A stretch of 64,000 bases of DNA, from NCBI GenBank assembly GCA_020633325.1, contig JACKDX010000002.1, forward strand, positions 620,001 to 684,000, given 5' to 3'. This DNA comes from Myxococcales bacterium (GTDB lineage Bacteria; Myxococcota_A; Polyangia; Polyangiales; GCA-016699535). Made by a program: the position numbers and the translations under genes. Shown one piece after another: positions 9,086 to 17,789 of this stretch; positions within the stretch are counted from its first letter, which is position 1, and each line of letters opens with the position of its first letter. The notes beneath the pieces are model-generated. The model ran no database searches, was not told where the DNA came from, and saw nothing but the letters and a program-made list of their open reading frames with translations.

Positions 9086-10213
9086 ATGCTATATTACCTG
9101 TTATATCCGCTCCGCCATACGGAGCCATTCTCATTTCTCAACGTGCTTCGGTACGTTCCCTTCCGCGTGCTGGCAGCGACCATGACGGCGATGGCCTTGG
9201 CCTTTGGTCTGTACCCTTGGTTCATACGTACCTTGCAGTCCAAACAAATCGGCCAAGTCATTCGCGCCGATGGGCCTCAAACTCACTTGCCCAAAGCAGG
9301 AACGCCCACCATGGGGGGCGCCTTGGTGTTGCTCAGTATGGTGATTTCCACCACACTTTGGGCAGATCCCATGAACTTCATGGTCTGGGCCGTCATGGTG
9401 CTCACCGTGTGCTTCGGCGCCATCGGATACGCTGATGATGTCTTGAAAATCCGACGCCGCAACAGCAACGGTTTGAGCGCACGCGCAAAGCTGGGGCTAC
9501 AGTTTGTCGTCGCCTTCGGGGTTGCGGGGTACCTTTGGTACGGAGATGCAGGGTTGCCGGCGGACTGGCTGCACCTCCGAGGGAGGGTGGCAATGCCCTT
9601 TGTCGTCTTCTCGAAGCACCCCATAGAGATGCCAAGTTGGCTTTATGTGCTTTTTGCAGGCTTCGTGATCGTGGGCACCTCCAACGCGGTCAATCTCACC
9701 GACGGATTGGATGGTCTGGCCATCGGGCCGGTCATGATCAATGCAGGGACATATATGGTGCTTGCCTATTTGGCGGGCGCCACGTTCTTCAAGGTCCCGC
9801 TTGCGCGTTATCTGGGTATCGCGTCCTTACACAGTGCCAGTGAGCTATCGGTATACTGCGGGGCAATGATAGGAGCTGGCGTCGGCTTTCTTTGGTACAA
9901 TACCTATCCGGCGCAAGTCTTTATGGGCGATGTGGGGTCGCTGTCCTTGGGGGCGGGCCTGGGAGCCTTGGCTCTCTTGACCAAGAACGAGCTCTTGTCT
10001 TTGCTCTTGGGCGGCATCTTTGTGACCGAGGCCGTGAGCGTGATTGGACAGGTCACGTCCTTTCGCTTGACGGGTAAGCGCATTTTCCTGATGGCGCCCA
10101 TCCACCATCACTTTGAAAAGAAGGGGTGGGCAGAGCCGAAAGTCATCGTTCGATTTTGGATCATCAGTATTATGCTGGCACTCGCCAGCTTAGCCACCTT
10201 GAAGTTGAGGTAA
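9086..10213 (+). CDS. mraY: Phospho-N-acetylmuramoyl-pentapeptide-transferase
   Basis: MraY transfers phospho-MurNAc-pentapeptide to undecaprenyl phosphate, making lipid I at the inner membrane. The 375-residue polytopic protein carries the family motifs: KAGTPTMGG near residue 70, YADDVLKIRRR with the Asp pair near 112, NLTDGLDGLA near 203, the conserved MGDVGSLSLG near 280, and the histidine-rich APIHHHFEKKGW near 338. The ATG follows the murF stop without spacing, and its TAA overlaps the murD ATG (TAATG). Order murF-mraY-murD is canonical. Confidence 0.97.
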   Translation: MLYYLLYPLRHTEPFSFLNVLRYVPFRVLAATMTAMALAFGLYPWFIRTLQSKQIGQVIRADGPQTHLPKAGTPTMGGALVLLSMVISTTLWADPMNFMVWAVMVLTVCFGAIGYADDVLKIRRRNSNGLSARAKLGLQFVVAFGVAGYLWYGDAGLPADWLHLRGRVAMPFVVFSKHPIEMPSWLYVLFAGFVIVGTSNAVNLTDGLDGLAIGPVMINAGTYMVLAYLAGATFFKVPLARYLGIASLHSASELSVYCGAMIGAGVGFLWYNTYPAQVFMGDVGSLSLGAGLGALALLTKNELLSLLLGGIFVTEAVSVIGQVTSFRLTGKRIFLMAPIHHHFEKKGWAEPKVIVRFWIISIMLALASLATLKLR

Positions 10214-11586
10214 TGATGTTGCTGAGCGGAGCCAGAGTTGTCGTTCTCGGATTGGGAGTCAGCGGTCAGGCTGCGGCGCAGTTTCTCTTGCGGCGTGGGG
10301 CGCGTGTGGTTGCGAGTGACGTACGGGTGCACCATGGGAAGCCGGGGTTGGCGGACGCGTTAATCGACAGTGGGGCGGAGGTCATCATCGGGCCGCAAGA
10401 CGCGGAGTTGTTTCGTGATGCGGATCTCGTGGTCGTCTCGCCAGGTGTCCCTTCCATGGCCGAGCTCGATGCGGTGGCGCGTTCCGGCGTGCCAGTGATC
10501 AGTGAGATTGAACTTGCGAGTTGGTACATACACGCGCCCATTGTCGCCATCACCGGTACAAACGGCAAAAGTACGGTCACCACACTAATCGGTGAGATGT
10601 GCGCCTCACGTGGCAGGCGGGTGTTTGTGGGCGGAAACCTAGGCACACCGGGCATTGTTGCGGTGGGTACCCCCGCGGGGGAGGCGGATGGTCTGGTGAT
10701 CTTAGAACTCTCAAGCTTTCAGCTAGAGAGGATTCAAACGTTTCGGCCTAACATCGCCGCGCTTCTAAACGTAAGTCCCGATCACTTGGACCGGTACTCA
10801 AGCTATGACGACTACAGGGCAGCCAAAGCACGGGTGTTTGAGAATCAAACGGAATCCGACATCGCCGTGGCAGCCGCAGCGGATCTCGAGTGCATTCAGA
10901 TAGCTTCCGCTTCGCGCGGAAACCTTCTTCTTTACGGCCCACCCGACGGAGAGGTGCATATCGAAGGGGACGTCCTGCGCGATCGGTCAAACGGGCTAGA
11001 GGTACCCATTGACAAACTTGGCATTAAAGGCGCACAAAGCCTGTCAAACATGGCTTGCGCATGCCTAATTTCAAGACAACTCGGAATATCGCCCGACGAA
11101 ATCGCACGTGCCTTAACGACGTTCAAGGGTTTGCCCCATCGCATGCAGTTCGTGGCTGAGATCGACGGCGTGCAGTACTACGACGACAGCAAAGCCACCA
11201 ATGTGGGCGCAGCAGTGTCGGCCATCGCCGGTGTGGGAAAGGGAACCGAGCGGGTGGTGCTTGTGCTTGGCGGCAGGGACAAAGGCGCAAGCTACGGACC
11301 GCTCGCAGACAGCATCAAAACTCGCGCTCGCGCGGCGGTATTGATCGGCGAGGCGACACCCTTGCTGAAAGACGCGCTAGCTCCTACAGGCATCCCCATC
11401 GAATGCGCCGATTCCATGGAAGGTGCCGTGAACTCCGCGCGCGCGATGGCGCGGGTCGGGGATGTGGTGTTGCTTGCGCCCGCGTGCTCGAGTTTTGACA
11501 TGTTTGAGTCTTATGCAGAGCGCGGAAACGCATTTCAGGCCGCCGTACGCGCGCTCGAGAGCAGCCAGAAGCGGGAGGCGTGTTGA
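10213..11586 (+). CDS. murD: UDP-N-acetylmuramoylalanine--D-glutamate ligase
   Basis: MurD adds D-glutamate to UDP-MurNAc-L-Ala. The N-terminus carries a Rossmann-like UDP-binding segment (VVVLGLGVSGQAAA), the ATP P-loop TGTNGKSTVTTL is near residue 115, and the family motif NVSPDHLDRY is near residue 186. The start is the ATG at 10213 that overlaps the mraY stop by one base; a second ATG follows immediately. Length is 457 residues. The TGA stop overlaps the ftsW ATG (TGATG). Confidence 0.96.
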   Translation: MMLLSGARVVVLGLGVSGQAAAQFLLRRGARVVASDVRVHHGKPGLADALIDSGAEVIIGPQDAELFRDADLVVVSPGVPSMAELDAVARSGVPVISEIELASWYIHAPIVAITGTNGKSTVTTLIGEMCASRGRRVFVGGNLGTPGIVAVGTPAGEADGLVILELSSFQLERIQTFRPNIAALLNVSPDHLDRYSSYDDYRAAKARVFENQTESDIAVAAAADLECIQIASASRGNLLLYGPPDGEVHIEGDVLRDRSNGLEVPIDKLGIKGAQSLSNMACACLISRQLGISPDEIARALTTFKGLPHRMQFVAEIDGVQYYDDSKATNVGAAVSAIAGVGKGTERVVLVLGGRDKGASYGPLADSIKTRARAAVLIGEATPLLKDALAPTGIPIECADSMEGAVNSARAMARVGDVVLLAPACSSFDMFESYAERGNAFQAAVRALESSQKREAC

Positions 11587-12773
11587 TGCGAGCGATGCTA
11601 AACTCAGTGAATACCCGGCTCGGCCACGAAAGCGAGCCGCCGCCGTCTGCTCGAGGCCAGATGGATGGACTCTTGCTCGGGACATTCATCACCTTGATCG
11701 CCTTCGGCGTCGTCATGGTTTACAGCGCGAGCGCCGTGTTTGCCGAGCAGCGTTACGGCAGCGGACAAATGTTTCTCATGCGTCAAGCCATCTATGCCGT
11801 AATCGGCATAGGCCTAATGCTCTTTTTGGCGCAGGTGAGCTATCACCGCGTCCGACTAGCGACGTATCCCTTGCTTTTGTGCGCATCGGGGCTGCTCATC
11901 GCGGTGACCGCTGGTCTCGGCAAAAGCGCTGGCGGCGCTTCGCGATGGATTCATATAGGTCCTATCAATGTCCAGCCCTCAGAGCTAGCAAAGCTCGCCT
12001 TGGTGCTGTGGCTCGCTTACTCACTTTCCAACAAGGCCGATCGGATCAAGACCTTCTCGGTGGGCTTTTTGCCGCACGTGATCGTTGCCGGGCTGTTCAT
12101 GCTTCTTTGCCTGAGGCAGCCAGACTTTGGTGGTGCGATCATGCTGGGCCTTTTGACATTTGCGCTGCTGTTCGCAGCCGGAGCCAAGCTTGGATACATT
12201 CTCGGGGCTGTTCTGACGGCCTTGCCGATTCTTTACATGTTGATCGTGGGATCGCCTTACCGCATGCGACGGATCGAAGCGTTCCTTGCGCCGTTCGAGC
12301 ATCGGCATGATGCCGGCTACCAGATCGCCGAGTCGCTGATGGGCTTCGGAGCAGGTGGCGTCCAGGGAGTGGGGATTGGCGACGGAAAACAAAAGCTCTT
12401 TTTCTTGCCGGAGGCTCATACGGATTTTATCAGCGCGATAATCGGCGAAGAACTTGGTTTTATCGGTACGTGCGCCGTCATATTGGCGTTCTTGTTGGTG
12501 CTTTTTCGGGGGCTCTATATCGCCTATCGCGCAGAGGACGATTACGGAATGTACCTCGCCACCGGCCTTACCTTGTTGCTTGGAGCACAGGCATACACGA
12601 ACTTGGCAGTAGCCATGGGGTTGTTACCGACCAAAGGCCTGACCCTGCCGTTTGTGAGTTACGGCGGATCTTCACTTATCGTGAGTTGTATCTGTGCAGG
12701 CATTTTGCTCAGTGTATCGAGGCATGGCGGGCGACGCCGCTTACGGGAAGTCCGGGGAGGGCATCATGATTGA
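11586..12773 (+). CDS. ftsW: Septal peptidoglycan glycosyltransferase FtsW (SEDS family)
   Basis: FtsW polymerises lipid II at the septum together with FtsI. The 395-residue protein has about ten membrane helices after a 30-residue polar N-terminus. Family motifs include VMVYSASAVFAE early, the cluster ASRWIHIGPINVQPSELAK around residues 115-135, and PTKGLTLPFVSYGGSS near residue 345. The chosen ATG at 11586 overlaps the murD stop and lies 7 bp after GGGAGG; GTG at 11580 and TTG at 11583 are less likely alternatives. The 3' end overlaps murG by 8 bp. Confidence 0.95.
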   Translation: MRAMLNSVNTRLGHESEPPPSARGQMDGLLLGTFITLIAFGVVMVYSASAVFAEQRYGSGQMFLMRQAIYAVIGIGLMLFLAQVSYHRVRLATYPLLLCASGLLIAVTAGLGKSAGGASRWIHIGPINVQPSELAKLALVLWLAYSLSNKADRIKTFSVGFLPHVIVAGLFMLLCLRQPDFGGAIMLGLLTFALLFAAGAKLGYILGAVLTALPILYMLIVGSPYRMRRIEAFLAPFEHRHDAGYQIAESLMGFGAGGVQGVGIGDGKQKLFFLPEAHTDFISAIIGEELGFIGTCAVILAFLLVLFRGLYIAYRAEDDYGMYLATGLTLLLGAQAYTNLAVAMGLLPTKGLTLPFVSYGGSSLIVSCICAGILLSVSRHGGRRRLREVRGGHHD

Positions 12774-14034
12774 GCGTGTGATGATTGCAGGGGGAGGAAC
12801 CGGCGGCCATCTTTTTCCGGGCATCGCCGTGGTCGAGGAACTGCGGCGCAGGAATCCCGCAGTGGAAGTGGTATTCGTGGGGACCAAAAGAGGTGTCGAA
12901 AATCGGGTGTTGTCGCATCTGGGTGAGCGACTCGAACACGTCGAGGTCTGGCCGCTTAAGGGGCGCAATTGGCTTGAGCGCAGCCGGTCACTGTTTCGCT
13001 TACCCATGGCGTGTCTGCAGGCTTTTCGGCTCTTGCGCCGTTATCGGCCCGATGTGGTCGTCGGAGTAGGCGGCTATGCAGCCGGACCCGTGGTATTGGT
13101 GGCTGCGCTTTTGCGCGTACCGACCGCCCTGCTTGAACAAAACGCGACCATCGGGCTCACAAACCGAATATTGGGAAAGCTTGTCAAACGTGCCTACGTT
13201 GCATTTCCGGAAACCACCCTTGTGTTTGGCGCCAAACGGGCTCGGGTAGTGGGAAACCCGGTTCGGAGAGGTTTTGTCGAAGCGGCGAGATTGGCCGATG
13301 CCGATCCGGACGGTTTTTCGGGAGGGCACACCGAAGTGCTGATTCTCGGTGGCTCTCAGGGCGCTCAGCCGCTCAACCATGTCGTGCCACAAGCGCTCGC
13401 GCTGCTCAACAGCCGACAACGCGTAAGCACGCTGCGCGTGGTGCATCAAAGCGGCGAGGGCATGAAAGAGGAAGTCCGCAATGCTTATCAAAGCGCTGGC
13501 ATCAAGGCCGAAGTGGTCGGTTTTATCGATGACATCGCCCAAGCTTACATCACCTCGTCGCTCGTGATTGCGCGTGCAGGTGCCACCACGCTTGCGGAGC
13601 TGTGCGCCATTGGGCGGCCCTCTGTATTGATTCCATACCCCCACGCCTCCGACAATCATCAATTCACCAATGCGAAGGCGCTTGAAAAAGCCGGCGCCTC
13701 AGTGACAGTCGTCCAGTCTGAGCTGTCGCCAGAGCGGCTTGCGGACAAACTGCGTATCTTGATCTCCAGTCCCCTGGAGCGTCAGCACATGGCCAAAAAA
13801 GCCCGCATGCTGGGAAAGCCAGATGCTGCTGCACAGATCGTCGACGACCTCTTTGGGTGGGTGAAACAGCGTGCCCCGCGCCCTTTAGAGCCAGAACGGG
13901 GGCATGAGAAAACTGAAGATTGTCAAAGGCTTAGCCGAGCTCGCGTGGCTGTTCCCAGCGCCGCGTGGCAGGAACTCAGCCATTTGAGCTATCATGCTCG
14001 GCCAAACCAATCGTCGCTTGCGTTGGACCGCTAG
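12766..14034 (+). CDS. murG: UDP-GlcNAc:undecaprenyl-PP-MurNAc-pentapeptide GlcNAc transferase, with unusual C-terminal tail
   Basis: MurG adds GlcNAc to lipid I to make lipid II at the cytoplasmic face. The N-terminal glycine loop GGGTGGHLFPGIA (residues ~8-20), VGVGGYAAGP near 100, ILGGSQGAQPLNHV near 190 and GATTLAELCAIGRPS near 270 are all present. The ATG at 12766 follows a GGGGAGGG run. At 422 residues the protein is about 50-60 longer than usual: the conserved fold ends near VDDLFGWVKQR and is followed by a tail rich in Arg, Glu and Ser with no recognised motif. The tail could be real or could come from a lost stop codon. Confidence 0.93.
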   Translation: MIERVMIAGGGTGGHLFPGIAVVEELRRRNPAVEVVFVGTKRGVENRVLSHLGERLEHVEVWPLKGRNWLERSRSLFRLPMACLQAFRLLRRYRPDVVVGVGGYAAGPVVLVAALLRVPTALLEQNATIGLTNRILGKLVKRAYVAFPETTLVFGAKRARVVGNPVRRGFVEAARLADADPDGFSGGHTEVLILGGSQGAQPLNHVVPQALALLNSRQRVSTLRVVHQSGEGMKEEVRNAYQSAGIKAEVVGFIDDIAQAYITSSLVIARAGATTLAELCAIGRPSVLIPYPHASDNHQFTNAKALEKAGASVTVVQSELSPERLADKLRILISSPLERQHMAKKARMLGKPDAAAQIVDDLFGWVKQRAPRPLEPERGHEKTEDCQRLSRARVAVPSAAWQELSHLSYHARPNQSSLALDR

Positions 14035-14070
14035 GTCCGTCAGCGGACGCATGTGATAAGAGGGCCCACG

Positions 14071-15441
14071 GTGTTTGGCGGAAGCGTAAAACGGATTCAC
14101 CTGGTCGGTATCGGCGGCTCCGGCATGTCTGGAATCGCCGAGGTGCTTTTGGGACACCATTTCAATGTTAGCGGATCGGACGTGCGCTCAAGCGATGTCA
14201 CAGCGTATCTTCATGGCAAGGGCGCACAAATTTTTCTGGGGCATCATGCCGAATACGTCGATGGTGCCGACGTCGTTGTATTTTCCTCTGCGGTCTCACA
14301 AACCAATCCAGAGCTCGAGCATGCGCGATCATTGGCGATTCCCGTGATTCCCCGCGCCGAGATGCTTGCAGAGCTGATGCGCCTGAAGGAAGGTATTGCA
14401 ATAGCGGGGTCTCACGGCAAGACCACCACCACCTCGCTTATCGCGACTGTGCTAAGAGCCGCGGGGCTCGATCCCACGGTGATCATTGGCGGCCGGCTCA
14501 ATGCACTTGGATCGAGCGCCAACCTAGGGGAAGGCGACATCATGATCGCTGAGGCCGATGAGTCCGACGGATCATTTCTCCGGCTTTCTCCGAGGGTGGC
14601 AGTCATCACCAACATCGACACCGAGCACCTAGATCATTATGGCGACTATCAAGGCGTCAAACAGGCGTTCACGCAGTTCGCCAATGGTGTACCTTTTTAC
14701 GGTACAGTGGTTGCCTGTCTCGATCATCCCGGCGTGCAGTCCATCCTGCCGGAGATCGATAAACGCGTGGTGACCTACGGACTTACCGCGCAAGCAGACT
14801 ATCGTGCGCGCAGTATCGAGGTCGAGGGGCTCTCCATGCGTTTTGAGGTTGAGCGTCATGGCGAGAGCCTCGGCGAATACATCGTGCGCATGCCTGGACT
14901 TCATAATGTGCTCAATGCGTTGGCGACGATTGCAGTTGCCGATGTCGCGGATGTCGATCGATCGACGCTCAAAGAGGCGTTGCGCACGTTTGCTGGTGTG
15001 GCCCGCAGATTCACCGTCGTGGGGGAAAAACGTGGCATCACAGTGATTGACGACTATGGCCATCATCCCGCCGAAATACGTGCCACGCTCGAGGCTGCGC
15101 AACGCGCCTATGCTCGGCGCGTCATGGTGATCTTTCAGCCGCATCGGTACACTCGGACCCGAGACGTGTTTGAGGATCTTACGCAGGCGTTTAACGCCGC
15201 CGATGTTCTTTGGGTCACCGATATCTACGCCGCAGGGGAAACACCCATTGATGGCTTGAACGCGGAAGTGCTCGTGAATGCGATTCGCGCGCATGGGCAC
15301 CGCGACGTGAGCTATCTACCCCTGTCGGTAGATTATCCAGCCACCATAGTGGAGCGTCTCGAACCGGGTGACGTGGTGATTACCCTTGGGGCGGGCAATA
15401 TCACGCGGCTCGGGCCGGAAATCTTACAGTCACTAAGTTGA
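14071..15441 (+). CDS. murC: UDP-N-acetylmuramate--L-alanine ligase
   Basis: MurC ligates L-alanine to UDP-MurNAc, the first step of stem-peptide synthesis. It has the N-terminal dinucleotide-fold motif IHLVGIGGSGMSGIAE, the P-loop GSHGKTTTTSL near residue 117, and EADESDGSFL and NIDTEHLDHYGD downstream. I chose the GTG at 14071, 7 bp after AAGAGGG, giving MFGGSVKRIHLVG and 456 residues; a GTG at 14053 in frame is the alternative. It lies 36 bp after murG and is the last ligase of the cluster. In many relatives murB follows here, but the next gene is ftsQ. Confidence 0.95.
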   Translation: MFGGSVKRIHLVGIGGSGMSGIAEVLLGHHFNVSGSDVRSSDVTAYLHGKGAQIFLGHHAEYVDGADVVVFSSAVSQTNPELEHARSLAIPVIPRAEMLAELMRLKEGIAIAGSHGKTTTTSLIATVLRAAGLDPTVIIGGRLNALGSSANLGEGDIMIAEADESDGSFLRLSPRVAVITNIDTEHLDHYGDYQGVKQAFTQFANGVPFYGTVVACLDHPGVQSILPEIDKRVVTYGLTAQADYRARSIEVEGLSMRFEVERHGESLGEYIVRMPGLHNVLNALATIAVADVADVDRSTLKEALRTFAGVARRFTVVGEKRGITVIDDYGHHPAEIRATLEAAQRAYARRVMVIFQPHRYTRTRDVFEDLTQAFNAADVLWVTDIYAAGETPIDGLNAEVLVNAIRAHGHRDVSYLPLSVDYPATIVERLEPGDVVITLGAGNITRLGPEILQSLS

Positions 15442-15510
15442 GTTTTCGGATCCACTTTTCGGCAGCTCCTGAAATAGGACAAGCATTTCTTTTTAGGCTA
15501 CCTTCGAGCG

Positions 15511-16383
15511 ATGTCGGGGCTAGAGCATTCCATTGGGTTCACCGTGGCCGGTGGCAGCCGCTCTCGCGGGCGCCCTCGTCCCAATAAGACGCGCCGGCCG
15601 CCGCGTGACGACCTAGCGATGGTGCTGTCCGTCAAGCGTTGGCTGGGATGGTTAGCCAAGGGGCTCATTGGCGCATTGCTCATCTATGGACTCTATGTAG
15701 CGGGGCAATGGAGTTTGCATTACGTGCGCCATTCGCCGGCATTTGCGATCGAGACCCTAGAACTAAGGGGTCCTCAACGCCTTACGCGACACGAGGTGCT
15801 GCGGGCGGCTGGCATCAAGTTGGGCGACAACGCTTTCGCGCATAACCCTGTCGCGCTTGAGAAGCGATTGACCCGCCATCGTTGGATAGCGCACGCAACG
15901 GTGCATCGGACGCTTCCTGATCGTTATACGATTGAGATCGCGGAGCATCAACCCACGGCCGTTTTAGCGCTGAGCCGGCTCTACCTCGTCTCAAAAGAGG
16001 GTGCCGTATTTAAGCAGCTCGGACTCGGGGACCCCACTGACCTTCCTGTCATTACGGGTGTAGATCCCGCCCGCTTTAACAGTGATCGTGCTTATCGCGC
16101 TTCGAGCGTGATGCGCGCGCTTGCGTTTCTTGAGGACTATCAGAAGGCAGGCTTGTCGCAACGCGAACCCCTTGCAGAAGTGCATCTTCTCGAGGGCGAT
16201 GAAATTGCAGCTTACATCGGCCGGGATGTCACTTACGTACGCCTCGGCAAGAAGCCCTACCGCGCCAAGCTCACACAGCTCAAGGAGATCCTTGCGAGAC
16301 TCGACGCCCAGTATTTGCGGGCCGCGTACGTCTATCTAGACAATGTGCGGCGCCCGGACCGAGCGGTGGTTAAAGTTCGCTGA
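15511..16383 (+). CDS. ftsQ: Cell division protein FtsQ
   Basis: FtsQ is a bitopic membrane protein that scaffolds the divisome. The 290-residue protein has a basic cytoplasmic N-terminus of about 45 residues, rich in Arg and Pro, one membrane helix around residues 46-66 (LIGALLIYGLYVAG), and a periplasmic POTRA domain starting at FAIETLELRGPQRLTRHEVL (residues ~77-145). A further beta domain follows. Identity is supported by position between murC and ftsA. An internal ATG at 15619 would remove most of the basic tail; I kept 15511 because the tail is typical. The 69 bp before it hold no other gene. Confidence 0.9.
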   Translation: MSGLEHSIGFTVAGGSRSRGRPRPNKTRRPPRDDLAMVLSVKRWLGWLAKGLIGALLIYGLYVAGQWSLHYVRHSPAFAIETLELRGPQRLTRHEVLRAAGIKLGDNAFAHNPVALEKRLTRHRWIAHATVHRTLPDRYTIEIAEHQPTAVLALSRLYLVSKEGAVFKQLGLGDPTDLPVITGVDPARFNSDRAYRASSVMRALAFLEDYQKAGLSQREPLAEVHLLEGDEIAAYIGRDVTYVRLGKKPYRAKLTQLKEILARLDAQYLRAAYVYLDNVRRPDRAVVKVR

Positions 16384-16478
16384 GTAGGGGCAATCTCGAC
16401 TTTGCCTGAACTTTGCGCGCAATAATTTGGTACCGGATCTAGGGGCATGTATTTCTCAAAAAAGGGGAGTACTTCACT

Positions 16479-17708
16479 ATGGCCGTTTCAGAGATTATCG
16501 CCGGGCTCGACGTCGGGACGACCAAGGTCAGTTGCATCGTGGCGGAGCAGACCGACGATGGCCTGGATATCATTGGCATTGGCTCGGTGCCCTCAAAAGG
16601 GCTAAAAAAGGGCGTTGTCGTCAACATCGAGGCTACCGTGCAGGCCATGCGCACGGCCATCGAGCAAGCGGAGACAATGGCGGGATGTGAAATAGGCACT
16701 GTGTATGCTGGTGTAGGTGGAAGTCATATCCGCGGGCTCAATAAGCAAGGCGTCGCAGCCGTCTCAGAGCGTGAGGTACACCATTCGGACGTCGCGCGTG
16801 TGCTTGAGCAGGCCAAAGCCATTCCCCTGCCGAGCGACCGACAAGTGATTCACGTGTTACCCCAAGAGTATGTCGTCGACGATCAGGATGGCATCAAAGA
16901 GCCCATCGGCATGAGTGGCGTAAGGCTTGAGGCGCGCGTTCATCTGGTGACCGCCGCCACCAGCAGTGTTCAGAACATCATCAAGTGTGCGGAGCGCTGC
17001 GGACAGTATGTAGCCGAGGTTGTCCTTGAGCCCTTGGCCAGTGCCAATGCGGTGCTCTCGGACGACGAAAAGGAAATAGGCGTTGCGCTGATCGACATAG
17101 GCGGCGGCACTACCGATATCATTATTTATTGTGACGGCGCCGTCGTTCATACCAGCGTCGTGCCGGTGGGCGGTATCAATCTGACGAGTGACGTGGCGAC
17201 GGGGTTAAGGACCCCGATTGCGGAGGCAGAACGCATCAAGATCAAATACGGTTGCGCCACCAGCAAGATGGTAGACGACGAAGAAACCATCGAGGTGCCA
17301 TCGGTTGGAGGCCGCGCGCCCCGGGTACTCTCGCGCCGTGTGCTGTGCGATATTGTAGAACCGCGTGTCGAGGAAATTTTTTCCGCCGTCCGCCATGTTA
17401 TCGAAGAGACCGGATATTACGAGCTGCTCGGCGCCGGTGTTGTCTTGACGGGGGGTACGAGCATTCTTGATGGCATGCCCGAACTTGCGGAGCAGGTGCT
17501 CGGACTGCCGGCCCGTCGCGGTGCACCGACAGGTGTCGGGGGACTGGCCGATGTCGTACGTAGCCCCGCATATGCAACGGGTGTGGGGCTGGTCAAGCAT
17601 GGGGCACGCAAGCTTAGGGAAGAACCCGAAGTAAATGACTATGCCATGACATCGAAGCGCCCGTCATTTAGTGGCCGGTTGGGTGATTGGTTTAGGGAAG
17701 TGTTCTAG
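16479..17708 (+). CDS. ftsA: Cell division protein FtsA (actin-like Z-ring anchor)
   Basis: FtsA tethers FtsZ polymers to the membrane and recruits the divisome. The actin/Hsp70-type ATPase motifs are visible: phosphate 1 LDVGTTKVSCIV near residue 10, IDIGGGTTDIIIY near residue 206, and LTGGTSILDGM near 327. The subdomain 1C typical of FtsA lies in the first third. The extreme C-terminus GRLGDWFREVF is the amphipathic membrane-targeting helix. The ATG at 16479 is preceded by AAAAGGGGAG. The 95-bp upstream gap is among the longest in the cluster and could hold a separate promoter, but no clear -35/-10 pair was seen. Confidence 0.96.
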   Translation: MAVSEIIAGLDVGTTKVSCIVAEQTDDGLDIIGIGSVPSKGLKKGVVVNIEATVQAMRTAIEQAETMAGCEIGTVYAGVGGSHIRGLNKQGVAAVSEREVHHSDVARVLEQAKAIPLPSDRQVIHVLPQEYVVDDQDGIKEPIGMSGVRLEARVHLVTAATSSVQNIIKCAERCGQYVAEVVLEPLASANAVLSDDEKEIGVALIDIGGGTTDIIIYCDGAVVHTSVVPVGGINLTSDVATGLRTPIAEAERIKIKYGCATSKMVDDEETIEVPSVGGRAPRVLSRRVLCDIVEPRVEEIFSAVRHVIEETGYYELLGAGVVLTGGTSILDGMPELAEQVLGLPARRGAPTGVGGLADVVRSPAYATGVGLVKHGARKLREEPEVNDYAMTSKRPSFSGRLGDWFREVF

Positions 17709-17789
17709 GAGCAACTAAACGCGCGATTCGGGATAACGAATCGCCATGAACATGACAGCAATGGCAACGGTTTGGGGAGGAAGAACAAA

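Noticed and set aside
11462..12310. Plus-strand frame of 282 codons out of phase with murD and ftsW
   Set aside because: It crosses two well-supported genes and its translation is rich in Arg, Ser and His, as expected for an out-of-phase reading.
13000..13662. Long open frame (220 codons) on the minus strand opposite murG
   Set aside because: It lies wholly inside a certain gene, has no recognisable motif, and such antisense frames are common in GC-rich coding DNA.
14629..15300. Minus-strand frame of 223 codons opposite murC
   Set aside because: Fully covered by murC with no family features or start signal.
15463..15492. TCCT/AGGA stem followed by TTTTT considered as a terminator between murC and ftsQ
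   Set aside because: Four-pair stem with an 11-base gap before the T run; too weak, and the cluster continues at once with ftsQ.
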